Shown here: one piece after another, positions 9,217 through 17,106 of the stretch | How positions within the stretch are numbered: the stretch's first letter is position 1 | Layout of the letters: each line of letters begins with the position of its first letter | From: JAUYQR01 sp031415015 | Lineage (GTDB): Bacteria > Pseudomonadota > Alphaproteobacteria > Rhodobacterales > Rhodobacteraceae | Length of the DNA: 64,000 nucleotides | Assembly (NCBI GenBank): GCA_031415015.1 | Contig: JANOQT010000041.1 | Location: forward strand, 76,550 to 140,549 | Direction: 5' to 3' | Translations under genes and position numbers: made by a program | The notes under the pieces: generated by a model | The model's database searches: none | Seen by the model: only the letters and a program-made list of their open reading frames with translations | What the model was told of the DNA's origin: nothing

Positions 9217-9648
9217 AGCAAAGAAGTCCTCAAATACGATCAAGTTGAGGGCTTGTCGGGGATCGTCTGACCCAGTTTCTTCCATCCGAGCGCTGAGGTC
9301 TAGGAGCGCTTTCTCAAGGCCTACTGCCAGTTGTTTCGGTAGGAAGGGGCCGTCCCTCAGGAATGTCGGATAGTCTGTAATCCTGGCACCTGCACTCAGG
9401 ACGAGGCGCACTAAAGCCAACACCCATGCGTCCCTTTCAACCGGGTCAAGGCTGGGGTCGAGTACGTCGGGAAGAGAGGTCGGCCGCTCGGAAGCAAGAC
9501 GCAAGTAACGTTCTGGAACGGTGCCGCGCCTGCGCCAGCTGGTAACCGTGCTGCGGCCGAGCCGAAGCCGGTCGGCTAGACCCTGATCGGTCTCGACCCG
9601 AAAGCGCTTCCTGAGCGCAGCAATTGCCTCTTCCGCGTCGGCAGACAT
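9208..9648 (-). CDS. CI-type phage repressor, HTH protein
   Basis: A 146-residue protein whose N-terminal 45 residues (FRVETDQGLADRLRLGRS followed by TVTSWRRRG) match the bacteriophage CI-repressor helix-turn-helix family, including the VPERYLRLA tail of that domain. The remainder is helical and unrecognised. The ATG at 9648 is preferred over an upstream in-frame start because AAGGGAG lies six bases before it. It is divergent from the small HTH gene at 9724, with TGCAACA-type repeats between them, as in a phage immunity switch. Probably the maintenance repressor of the Mu-like remnant. Confidence 0.75.
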   Translation of the reverse strand: MSADAEEAIAALRKRFRVETDQGLADRLRLGRSTVTSWRRRGTVPERYLRLASERPTSLPDVLDPSLDPVERDAWVLALVRLVLSAGARITDYPTFLRDGPFLPKQLAVGLEKALLDLSARMEETGSDDPRQALNLIVFEDFFAAK

Positions 9649-9671
9649 GGCAACTCCCTTGACCGAGGCGT

Positions 9672-9731
9672 TGCAACATGCAATTGTTGCATTGCGCCCA
9701 AGATTGACGCTAAGAAACGCGCAATGTTGCA
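9672..9731. promoter_or_regulatory. Phage operator cluster between divergent repressor genes
   Basis: TGCAACA (9672-9678) and TGTTGCA (9685-9691) form an inverted repeat with a 6-base centre; a third half-site TGTTGCA (9725-9731) overlaps the start codon of the rightward HTH gene. CATTGCGC (9690-9697) pairs with GCGCAATG (9719-9726). The layout fits repressor binding that blocks the rightward promoter. Confidence 0.6.
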
Positions 9732-9930
9732 TCTTGATACACCCTCGGATGACCTTTTGAAAGATGTTCGTGCGCTACTCGTGAAGCGCGGAACGTCGCT
9801 TGCGGCATTCTGCAAGGATCACGGCTTCACCAGGCAAGCCGTCACGCTCGCAGTGACCGGTCAACGCACAGGGCCGAAGTCCAAGGCTCTCATGGCCCAA
9901 TTCCTGGCCAAAGTCCGGGAAGCCGCATGA
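9724..9930 (+). CDS. Ner/Cro-like small HTH protein
   Basis: A 68-residue protein with a lambda-repressor-type helix-turn-helix (SLAAFCKDHGFTRQAVTLAV, residues 25-44). Its size and place, transcribed away from the CI-type gene and just before a transposase-like fragment, match Ner of Mu-like phages, which represses early transcription. The start codon lies inside a TGTTGCA half-operator. Its stop overlaps the next start by four bases (ATGA). Family assignment below the HTH level is inference. Confidence 0.6.
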   Translation: MLHLDTPSDDLLKDVRALLVKRGTSLAAFCKDHGFTRQAVTLAVTGQRTGPKSKALMAQFLAKVREAA

Positions 9931-10301
9931 TGTATCTCGCCCCGGAGAGCTTTGCCGCCTCAATGGGGATCGGCGTCCGCGCCGCCCAAGTGGCTTTCCA
10001 AAATGCCTCCGAAGGAAAGCCTTGGAAGGGCCACCACTTGCCGGTGATCGCAATCAAGGGGCAGTCTGTTGGTGCACGCGGCAAGGTTTGGGCTTTGGCG
10101 GTTGATCGGTGCCCGGCCGAGTTGAAGGCGAAGCTCGGAGTATTTGAAAGCCCCTTTGAAGCCCCCATCCAACGCGTGTTGAACGGCACGGTTGAGCCTT
10201 GGCAGTGGGATGAGCAGCGGGACCGGTTGCGCCTTCCCGAAAGAACGCCGCACAAGCTTGTCAGCCCTCAGCCGATGGTGGGCAACCGAACGCAACGGTG
10301 A
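9927..10301 (+). pseudogene. Truncated transposase A-like protein (N-terminal DNA-binding part)
   Basis: The 124-residue product begins MMYLAPESFAASMGIGVRAAQ and has the GKPWKGHHLPVIAI and KVWALAVDRCP pattern seen at the start of Mu-type transposases in alphaproteobacterial phages, whose N-terminal winged-helix region binds the transposon ends. Full transposases of this kind exceed 600 residues and contain a DDE core; none follows here. The gene is therefore most likely the leftover 5' end. The alternative is a small excisionase-like protein. Coupled to the Ner-like gene by a 4-base overlap. Confidence 0.5.
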
Positions 10302-10310
10302 AAGCGCCAA

Positions 10311-10379
10311 TCAGCTAACCTCAGCTAAGCTAAGCTCAGCTGATCTCACCTGATCCGGCCTAGTCCGCCGTCAGACGGC
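10311..10379. repeat. Short repeats and hairpin at the right side of the phage remnant
   Basis: TCAGCTAA occurs twice (from 10311 and 10321), the second inside a near-palindrome ending CAGCTGA at 10343. GCCGT (10367-10371), CAG, ACGGC (10375-10379) forms a small hairpin. Iterated short words of this kind are common at transposon ends, but no function is shown. Confidence 0.4.
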
Positions 10380-10486
10380 CTCTTCCGGCTTAAAAGGTAA
10401 CACTCCTGGGTAATTGGTTACACAACAGGGGGCATGGGCAGGGGTTAAGTAACCCTTAGCGTCCACGCCCAAGCCATTGATTTCAT
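10379..10486 (+). repeat. Right copy of imperfect direct repeat flanking the phage remnant
   Basis: CCTCTTCCGGC (10379-10389), GGTAACAC (10396-10403), a second AATTGGTTACAC (10412-10423), and AAGCCATTGATTTCAT (10471-10486), in the same order and orientation as on the left side about 1.3 kb away. Confidence 0.55.
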
Positions 10487-10517
10487 TTGCGCTGTCTTCG
10501 TGCCCACTGTGGACGCC

Positions 10518-12647
10518 TCACCCCTTGGCCGTCCGGATCAAATCCAATATCTCTTTCGCCGCTGCCGGGATGTTCGTCCCCGGCCCGAAGATCGCCTTCA
10601 CCCCGGCATCAAACAGGAACTGGTAGTCCTGCTGCGGAATGACCCCGCCGCAGATCACCAGAATTTCGCCCGCCCCCGCCGCCTGCAACGCCTGAACCAG
10701 TTTCGGCGCGAGGGTCTTGTGACCCGCCGCCTGACTGCTGATCCCGATCACATGCACGTCGTTGTCGATGGCATCCTGTGCGGCCTCTTCCGGCGTCTGG
10801 AACAGCGGCCCCACATCCACATCAAAACCGATGTCGGCAAAGGCCGTGGCGATGACCTTGGCGCCCCGGTCATGCCCGTCCTGGCCCATCTTGACGACCA
10901 GCATCCGGGGGCGGCGGCCTTCCTCTTCGGCAAAGGCCTCCACATCTTTCTGAATCGCGGCAAAGCCCGCGTCGCCCTCATAGGCCGCGCCATACACCCC
11001 GGCGAGGGTCTTGACCTCGGCCCGGTGGCGGCCAAACACCTTTTCCATCGCCATGCTGATTTCCCCCACCGTAGCGCGCGCCCGCGCCGCATCGACCGCC
11101 GCGTCCAGAAGATTGCCGCCGTCCTGCGCCCGACGCGTCACCTCGGTCAGCGTCGCCTCCACCTGTGCGCTGTCGCGCCCCGCCCTGATTGCGGCCAGCT
11201 TCGCCACCTGCGCCTCGCGCACCGCCACGTTGTCGATATCGCGGATCTCGATGGCGTCTTCGGTCTCCAGCCGGTATTTGTTGACCCCGACAATCACCTC
11301 TTCGCCCCGGTCGATCTTCGCCTGCCGCCGCGCCGCCGACTCCTCGATCCGCAGCTTTGGCATGCCCGATGCGACCGCCCTGGTCATCCCCCCCATCGCC
11401 TCGACCTCTTCGATCAGCGCCCAGGCTTCGGTCGCCATCTGGTCAGTCAGGCTTTCCACGTAATAGCTGCCCGCCAAGGGATCGACGACATGGGTGATCC
11501 CGGTTTCTTCCTGCAAGATCAGCTGGGTATTGCGCGCGATGCGGGATGCGAAATCCGACGGCAGCGCCATCGCCTCGTCAAAGCTGTTGGTGTGCAGGCT
11601 TTGCGTGCCGCCCAGAACCGCCGCCATCGCCTCGTACGCCGTGCGCACGATATTGTTGTAGGGGTCCTGTTCTTGCAAACTGACGCCACTTGTCTGGCAA
11701 TGCGTCCGCAGCATCAGGGACGAGGCTTTCTTCGCCCCGAACTCTGCCATGATCCGGTGCCACAGCAGCCGCGCGGCCCGCAGCTTTGCCGCCTCCATGA
11801 AGACATTCATCCCGATGGCGAAGAAGAACGACAGCCGCCCGGCGAAATCGTCAACATCCATGCCCCGCGCCAGCGCCTGCCGTACATATTCCCGCCCGTC
11901 GGCCAAGGTGAAGGCCAGTTCCTGCACCAGATTCGCGCCCGCCTCCTGCATGTGGTAGCCGGAGATGGAGATCGAGTTGAACTTCGGCATCTCTGTCGCC
12001 GTGTATTCGATGATATCCGCCACGATCCGCATCGAGGGTTCTGGCGGATAGATGTAGGTGTTGCGGACCATGAATTCTTTGAGAATGTCGTTCTGGATGG
12101 TGCCCGACAGCGCCGCGCGGGGCACGCCCTGTTCCTCGCCCGCGACGATGAAGCTGGCAAGCACCGGGATCACCGCGCCATTCATCGTCATGGAGACGCT
12201 GACTGTATCCAACGGGATGCCGTCGAACAGCAGCTTCATGTCCTCGACGCTGTCAATCGCCACACCGGCCTTGCCGACATCGCCCACCACGCGGGGGTGG
12301 TCGCTATCGTACCCCCGATGCGTCGCCAGGTCGAAGGCCACCGACACGCCCTGCTGACCCGCCGCCAGCGCCTTGCGGTAAAAGGCGTTCGACGCCTCGG
12401 CGGTGGAAAACCCCGCATATTGCCGGATCGTCCAGGGCCGCCCCGCATACATCGTGGCGCGCACCCCGCGCGTGAACGGGGCCACACCCGGCACACCGCC
12501 CAGATGCGTCAGCCCCCCAAGATCAGCCTCGGTGTACAGCGGCTTGACCGCGATGCCTTCCAGCGTTTGCCAGATCAGGCTGTCGGGGCCCGCGCCCTTC
12601 AACTCCTTGGCGGCAAGCGCCTCCCAGGCCTTCAGACTGTCGGTCAT
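10518..12647 (-). CDS. scpA: Methylmalonyl-CoA mutase
   Basis: Adenosylcobalamin-dependent mutase that converts methylmalonyl-CoA to succinyl-CoA, the last step of propionyl-CoA assimilation. The 709-residue protein contains the whole alpha-type chain: a substrate-binding TIM barrel (motifs FSTAEASN, GGTQSLHTNSFDEA) and a C-terminal cobalamin domain with the base-off DxHxxG motif (GQDGHDRG, around residue 590). ATG 12647 is preferred to a GTG ten codons upstream because GGGGA precedes it. It lies near pccA and pccB, with which it acts; a methylmalonyl-CoA epimerase is not seen in the window. Confidence 0.95.
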   Translation of the reverse strand: MTDSLKAWEALAAKELKGAGPDSLIWQTLEGIAVKPLYTEADLGGLTHLGGVPGVAPFTRGVRATMYAGRPWTIRQYAGFSTAEASNAFYRKALAAGQQGVSVAFDLATHRGYDSDHPRVVGDVGKAGVAIDSVEDMKLLFDGIPLDTVSVSMTMNGAVIPVLASFIVAGEEQGVPRAALSGTIQNDILKEFMVRNTYIYPPEPSMRIVADIIEYTATEMPKFNSISISGYHMQEAGANLVQELAFTLADGREYVRQALARGMDVDDFAGRLSFFFAIGMNVFMEAAKLRAARLLWHRIMAEFGAKKASSLMLRTHCQTSGVSLQEQDPYNNIVRTAYEAMAAVLGGTQSLHTNSFDEAMALPSDFASRIARNTQLILQEETGITHVVDPLAGSYYVESLTDQMATEAWALIEEVEAMGGMTRAVASGMPKLRIEESAARRQAKIDRGEEVIVGVNKYRLETEDAIEIRDIDNVAVREAQVAKLAAIRAGRDSAQVEATLTEVTRRAQDGGNLLDAAVDAARARATVGEISMAMEKVFGRHRAEVKTLAGVYGAAYEGDAGFAAIQKDVEAFAEEEGRRPRMLVVKMGQDGHDRGAKVIATAFADIGFDVDVGPLFQTPEEAAQDAIDNDVHVIGISSQAAGHKTLAPKLVQALQAAGAGEILVICGGVIPQQDYQFLFDAGVKAIFGPGTNIPAAAKEILDLIRTAKG

Positions 12648-12728
12648 TGCGATCCCCGCTTGCGGGTGCCGTGACACCCCTTTGGATTTGGCCTGAGGTG
12701 CCCTATATCGAGATCAAAGAGAGGCATC

Positions 12729-13157
12729 ATGAGACCGATTTACGCCATTGTTTTCGCGGCACTTCTGCCCTTCGCGGCCAGCGCGCAGGACTTCGCGCCG
12801 CTGCCCGCCACAGAGGTGGTGTTTGCCGATCAGCTGTATCTCAAGCGTCCGGTCGTCGTGTTCGCGGATGCGCCGAACGACCCGAACTTTCTGCGCCAGA
12901 TGGAGCTTCTGGCCCGCGCTTACCCTGAACTTGAGGAACGCGACGTGATCCTTGTCACCGATACCGATCCGGCGGCAAAATCCGAGTGGCGGCAAAAGCT
13001 GCGACCGCGCGGGTTTTCGCTGGTGATCATGGACAAGGATCTGCGCGCAGTGGTCCGCAAGCCACTGCCCTGGGACGTCCGCGAGATCACCCATGCCATC
13101 GACAAGATGCCGCTGCGCCGGACCGAGATTCTGGAGCGGAACCCGGCGGGGCGGTGA
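12729..13157 (+). CDS. Exported DUF4174-family protein
   Basis: 142 residues with a cleavable signal peptide (MRPIYAIVFAALLPFAASAQ). The mature part has the DUF4174 pattern: KRPVVVFADAPNDPNF, then ERDVILV, then FSLVIMDKD, which looks like a thioredoxin-like or peroxiredoxin-like fold without redox cysteines. Function unknown; probably periplasmic. It is divergent from the mutase and convergent with pccA, ending two bases before the pccA stop. Confidence 0.75.
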   Translation: MRPIYAIVFAALLPFAASAQDFAPLPATEVVFADQLYLKRPVVVFADAPNDPNFLRQMELLARAYPELEERDVILVTDTDPAAKSEWRQKLRPRGFSLVIMDKDLRAVVRKPLPWDVREITHAIDKMPLRRTEILERNPAGR

Positions 13158-13159
13158 CA

Positions 13160-15160
13160 TCACTCGAACTCCATGATCACGTCATCGACCCGAAGGCTTG
13201 ACCCCGCCATGGCCTTCACCGATTTCACCACGCCCGCGCGTTCGGCCTTGAGGATGTTTACCATCTTCATCGCCTCGACCGTCGCCAGTGCCTGACCTTC
13301 CTGCACCTCGTCGCCCACGGCGACGTTGATCCGCACGATCAGCCCCGGCATCGGACACAAAAGGAAGCGCGAGGTGTCTGGCGGGGTCTTCTCCAGCATC
13401 AGCCCGGCGAGTTTATGCTGGCGGGGGCTGCGGACATGCACCTTCAGGTCCGCCCCGCGCAGCCGCATCCGGAACCCCATCGGGATCTTGGCCGTCTTGA
13501 TCGCCAGCGGCACGCCGCCCACATCGACCCGCGCCAGAGGTTGGCCCGGCGTCCAGTCCGAGGTGACGCGCAGGGCGGCGCCATCGGCGAAGGTGACGGT
13601 TGACCCATCCGGATCGGCCGCGATTTTCACCGTATGATCCGTTCCTTGCAGGCTGACCACCCAGTCATCGCCCACCCGCCGCGTATGGTTGTCCATCGTG
13701 CCGGAGATGCGGGTGCGGCGGATTTCCGCAACCCGGTTCATCGCAGCGGCTGCGGCTGCGACCTGAAGCAAGGTCGCATCGTCAAGCATCGCACCCTTGA
13801 AGCCGTCGGGGTATTCTTCGGCGATGAACGCCGTGGTGATATCGCCCGCAACGAAACGCGGATGGCCCATCACCGCGCTGACGAAGGGCAGGTTGTGGCC
13901 GATGCCTTCCACCTCGAACGTGTCCAGCGCCAGCCGCATTTCCTCGATGGCGGCCTGGCGGGTGGGGGCCCAGGTGCATAGCTTGGCGATCATCGGGTCG
14001 TAGAACATGCTGATCTCGCCGCCTTCGAACACGCCGGTATCATTGCGCACGATGCCCGTCGCCGTCGCCCCTTCGACCGGGGGGCGGTAGCGGGTCAGCC
14101 GACCGATGGAAGGCAGGAAATTGCGGTAAGGGTCTTCGGCGTACAGACGGGATTCCATCGCCCAGCCGTTGATCTTCAGGTCTTCCTGACGGAACGGCAA
14201 GGATTCCCCGTTCGCCACCCGGATCATCTGTTCGACCAGATCGACGCCGGTGATCAGTTCGGTCACCGGGTGTTCGACCTGCAAACGTGTATTCATTTCA
14301 AGGAAATAGAAGTTTCGGTTACCGTCGACGATGAATTCCACCGTGCCGGCGCTGGTATAGCCCACGGCACGCGCCAAGGCGCAGGCCTGTTCGCCCATGG
14401 CCTTGCGCGTCGCCTCATCCAGGAACGGCGAGGGGGCCTCTTCGATCACCTTCTGGTTCCGCCGCTGGATGCTGCATTCGCGTTCGTGCAGGTAGACGAT
14501 GTTGCCGTGCTGGTCGCCCAGCACCTGAATTTCAATGTGGCGGGGTTGCGTCACGAACTTCTCGATGAAGATGCGGTCGTCGCCAAAGCTGGCGGCGGCT
14601 TCGTTCTTGGACGACTGGAAGCCTTCGCGCGCCTCGGCATCGTCCCAGGCAACGCGCATCCCCTTGCCGCCACCGCCCGCACTGGCCTTGATCATCACCG
14701 GATAGCCGATCTGGGTGGCGATCCGCACCGCCTCGTCCGCGTCGGCAATCAGGCCCATGTGGCCCGGCACGGTGCTGACACCCGCCGCCATCGCCAGTTT
14801 TTTAGAGGTGATCTTGTCGCCCATCGCCTCAATCGCGGGGGACGGCGGGCCGATGAACACCACGCCCGCCGCCTCCAGCGCCGCCGCGAAGTTCATGTTT
14901 TCACTTAGGAACCCGTAACCCGGATGCACCGCCTCGGCCTTGGTCTGGCGCACCGCCTCCATGATCTTGTCGATCACGATGTAGGACTGTGCGGCGGGCG
15001 ACGGGCCGATATGCACCGCTTCATCCGCCATGGTGACGTGCAGGGCGTTGCGGTCGGCGTCGGAATAGACGGCGACCGTCTGGATCCCCATCTTGCGGGC
15101 GGTCTTGATGACACGGCAGGCGATTTCACCCCGGTTTGCGATCAGGATCTTCTTGAACAT
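13160..15160 (-). CDS. pccA: Propionyl-CoA carboxylase alpha subunit (biotin carboxylase + BCCP)
   Basis: The 666-residue subunit carboxylates its own biotin with ATP and bicarbonate for transfer to propionyl-CoA by PccB. Domains in order: biotin carboxylase (LIANRGEIACRVIKTARKMG start; ATP-grasp glycine loop ASAGGGGKGMRVAW; EHPVTELITG), the PCC-specific BT linker, and the biotinyl domain with VEAMKMVN, placing the biotinylated lysine at residue 632, 34 residues from the end, as in the family. pccB lies downstream of four lipoprotein genes rather than adjacent. A strong terminator-like hairpin lies just upstream, so pccA probably has its own promoter in that short gap. Confidence 0.96.
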   Translation of the reverse strand: MFKKILIANRGEIACRVIKTARKMGIQTVAVYSDADRNALHVTMADEAVHIGPSPAAQSYIVIDKIMEAVRQTKAEAVHPGYGFLSENMNFAAALEAAGVVFIGPPSPAIEAMGDKITSKKLAMAAGVSTVPGHMGLIADADEAVRIATQIGYPVMIKASAGGGGKGMRVAWDDAEAREGFQSSKNEAAASFGDDRIFIEKFVTQPRHIEIQVLGDQHGNIVYLHERECSIQRRNQKVIEEAPSPFLDEATRKAMGEQACALARAVGYTSAGTVEFIVDGNRNFYFLEMNTRLQVEHPVTELITGVDLVEQMIRVANGESLPFRQEDLKINGWAMESRLYAEDPYRNFLPSIGRLTRYRPPVEGATATGIVRNDTGVFEGGEISMFYDPMIAKLCTWAPTRQAAIEEMRLALDTFEVEGIGHNLPFVSAVMGHPRFVAGDITTAFIAEEYPDGFKGAMLDDATLLQVAAAAAAMNRVAEIRRTRISGTMDNHTRRVGDDWVVSLQGTDHTVKIAADPDGSTVTFADGAALRVTSDWTPGQPLARVDVGGVPLAIKTAKIPMGFRMRLRGADLKVHVRSPRQHKLAGLMLEKTPPDTSRFLLCPMPGLIVRINVAVGDEVQEGQALATVEAMKMVNILKAERAGVVKSVKAMAGSSLRVDDVIMEFE

Positions 15161-15189
15161 GGCGGGCCCCCGGTGGCGATAAATGCAAA

Positions 15190-15224
15190 AGGACCACCCG
15201 GGCGGCTGGCCCGGATGGTCCTTG
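15190..15224 (-). terminator. Rho-independent terminator after a small lipoprotein gene
   Basis: A 15-bp stem (15190-15204 / 15210-15224) with a 5-base loop; read on the minus strand its single mismatch becomes a G-U pair, and it is followed by TTTTGCATTTA. It ends transcription of the lipoprotein gene at 15269-15487 and lies in the leader of pccA. Confidence 0.8.
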
Positions 15225-15268
15225 ATGATGGTTCAGCCCGCCCGAAGGCGGCCCGATCAGTGGCTATG

Positions 15269-15487
15269 TCAGTAGGACGAACGGCAGGGCGGCAGGCCCA
15301 GTTCGATACCGCAGGTGGCCGCACCGGCAAGACCGCCAAGCGCTGCGCCAGCGACAATGTTTTCGTCCAGCGCGTCGGCCACGACGGCCCCTGCAACAGC
15401 ACCGGCGACGCCGCGCGAGGTGGGATCCTGCAGGCAACCCGCCAGCGGAAGAATAAGAAGGGGGAACAGGAAAAGCGACTTACGCAT
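15269..15487 (-). CDS. Small lipoprotein with Gly/Ala-rich segment
   Basis: 72 residues: a lipoprotein signal with lipobox LAGC at residues 15-18, then a glycine/alanine-rich segment (RGVAGAVAGAVVADAL and GAALGGLAGAATCG) resembling the glycine-zipper region of small outer-membrane lipoproteins, and two cysteines near the C-terminus. GAGG lies eight to ten bases before the ATG. A clear terminator follows, so it forms its own transcription unit upstream of pccA. Function unknown. Confidence 0.75.
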   Translation of the reverse strand: MRKSLFLFPLLILPLAGCLQDPTSRGVAGAVAGAVVADALDENIVAGAALGGLAGAATCGIELGLPPCRSSY

Positions 15488-15803
15488 GGGGGACTGCCTC
15501 GTTGGTTTGTTGTTATTGCGCCAGATTCTACCGCAACGCTCAGCGATTCAAAGCAGATTCTTGCCCCGCTCGCGCAATCGGCATCGACCCGCCACCCGCA
15601 AAGGGTCGGTCCGGCCTGGGAAGGGCCGGACCGATGGGAAGGGGAAGGGGTACTACAGTGACTGCGCAAGTCATGGCTCGACTGCCGGTGACCCACTTGG
15701 AAACAATGCGGCCCACCCGCCATCATTGCAAACCTATTGAGAACGCCGACCAAGCGATTGGCAAAACCTCGCCAGACAGGCTTTGGGGTCAGCGAAATCA
15801 TGC
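15488..15803. other. Gene-free stretch with one strong hairpin
   Basis: No convincing gene. It contains a perfect 10-bp inverted repeat, CGGTCCGGCC (15607-15616) / GGCCGGACCG (15624-15633), with a 7-base loop. This could be a terminator for the leftward gene ending at 15804, or part of a small RNA; no T-run follows on either strand. Nothing else stands out. Confidence 0.5.
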
Positions 15804-16199
15804 CTATTCGTCCTCGTCGTCCCAGTCGTCCGTCACCACAAGAGGGGCGTCGGGGGCGAAAACTTCGGGGAACGCGGCCTCGGCCCGCTTTACGTCAATG
15901 CGCAGAAGCGCGTCATAGCTGGCCGGGTCGAACGGGTCTTCGGCGGGCACCACCTCGCGGCCAAACAGCCACGACAGCCGCCCTGCGTCCAGATTACCCC
16001 GCTCGAACGGCTCGTCCCCGAACTGTTGCCAGAGCGCCGCCATGAAGCCCTGATCGGCCAGCCGGTCGGTGTGCTTGCGGTCCTTGAACCGCTCGCGCTT
16101 GATGATCTTGGCCGGGCCGTCCTTCAGATTGGCGCGGCGGATGGTGAACTGAAAGTCGGTGCCCTGCAAACGGCCGGGAAAGCCGCGGTGTTTCAGCAT
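15804..16199 (-). CDS. Conserved hypothetical protein
   Basis: A 131-residue soluble protein beginning MLKHRGFPGRLQGTDFQF and ending in a run of acidic residues (DDWDDEDE). The ATG at 16199 is preferred over an upstream in-frame start because GAGGAGA lies about nine bases before it. Basic N-terminal half, acidic C-terminus. I do not recognise the family; it looks like a lineage-specific Rhodobacteraceae protein. No signal peptide or membrane segment. Confidence 0.65.
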   Translation of the reverse strand: MLKHRGFPGRLQGTDFQFTIRRANLKDGPAKIIKRERFKDRKHTDRLADQGFMAALWQQFGDEPFERGNLDAGRLSWLFGREVVPAEDPFDPASYDALLRIDVKRAEAAFPEVFAPDAPLVVTDDWDDEDE

Positions 16200-16292
16200 A
16201 TGTCCTGTCTCCTCAGCAGTTGGGTGACAGGACGCATAGGGCCATTCGCTGGCCAAGCCCAGATGGCCAGGCCAGCGGAACGGGCAACGGGC

Positions 16293-16601
16293 TCAGTTAA
16301 TTGTGCGGCCCTGCGGATCGTCGGGCCCGTCGTTGTCTTCGGGAATTCGCGTGCAGATCGGCCATTGTCCTGGCGCGGTGAATGTCGGCCGTTCGCCCGG
16401 CTGGCAGCGGTCTTCGCAGCGGGGCAAGGGCGGCAGGGTGCTGTTTGGATCACGTTGTTCGTCATCCCGGACGCAGACGGCCTCAAGACGGCCGAACTTG
16501 TCATAAACCGGGTCGGGAATGACCGGGTCCGGTTTTGGCGCACAGGATGCGACCAGAAGGGCTGCGGCAATTGCGGATGACACGACGGAAAGACTGCGCA
16601 T
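16293..16601 (-). CDS. Small lipoprotein
   Basis: 102 residues. The signal ends in lipobox LVASC; the mature part is proline-rich and has a cluster of cysteines (AVCVRDDEQ, RCEDRCQPG, PICTRIPE) that could form disulphides in the periplasm. The start at 16601 places the signal peptide at the N-terminus; a longer in-frame extension would bury it. It is one of four small lipoprotein genes on this strand between pccA and pccB. Function unknown. Confidence 0.7.
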   Translation of the reverse strand: MRSLSVVSSAIAAALLVASCAPKPDPVIPDPVYDKFGRLEAVCVRDDEQRDPNSTLPPLPRCEDRCQPGERPTFTAPGQWPICTRIPEDNDGPDDPQGRTIN

Positions 16602-16760
16602 GATGACGTCTCCGTAATGCGAAGGACTGCAGGCCAAGGATAGCTTGACTTGGTGCAAATCACAATCTGGAGATGAAGCGCCTCGACCGCTGTGGTCAGC
16701 GGGAGGGCGATGTTAGGGGCGGGCGTTGCCGGCGCGTGCTGACCTGCCCGCCCCGAACGA

Positions 16761-16895
16761 TTACTTGTATTTGCCGGTATAGGTCGGTTCAACCGTGACC
16801 GGTTCGACCATGACGACTTCTTCTTCCTTCTTGGCACAGGCAGCCAGCGTTGCAGCCACAGCCATGACCAGAATGAAACGTCCGCTCTTCGACAT
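16761..16895 (-). CDS. Very small lipoprotein (44 aa)
   Basis: A 44-residue open frame beginning MSKSGRFILVMAVAATLAAC, with lipobox LAAC, then AKKEEEVVMVEP and an ending PTYTGKYK. A GGAG motif stands before the ATG. The lipoprotein signal and the compact charged tail make chance unlikely. Similar tiny lipoproteins are scattered in Rhodobacteraceae. Function unknown. Confidence 0.7.
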   Translation of the reverse strand: MSKSGRFILVMAVAATLAACAKKEEEVVMVEPVTVEPTYTGKYK

Positions 16896-17106
16896 CCTCT
16901 ACTCCATCTTTCTTGGGGTTTGACAGACACGCATGCACGCGCCCGCCCCCGATTCAACATTGAGGCCGCTTGGGTCCGACCTGTCGCAACAATATCCGAA
17001 ACCTGTCCGGAATGACACGTCAACGCACCCAAGTTGTCAGCCTGTGGCCTTCCTACATCAGGGGTTGGATTCTGGCCAGTCTGAAATACAACATCTTGCG
17101 GCTGCA

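Larger units (their letters stand above)
9087..10486. mobile_element. Remnant of a Mu-like transposable prophage (left end)
   Basis: The three genes here follow the order of the Mu left end: a leftward CI-type repressor, then a rightward Ner-sized HTH protein, then a rightward transposase-like N-terminal fragment. Nothing after it continues a phage. Operator repeats lie between the divergent genes. Imperfect direct repeats sit at both edges, and this stretch has shorter, less GC-biased genes than its neighbours. It separates the frameshifted exported-protein gene from the methylmalonyl-CoA mutase gene. Exact ends cannot be fixed by eye. Confidence 0.6.

Noticed and set aside
10500..12674. 724-codon open frame on the plus strand
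   Set aside because: It lies exactly opposite the methylmalonyl-CoA mutase gene; the product is rich in His/Arg/Gln with no domains, a mirror effect of high GC third positions.
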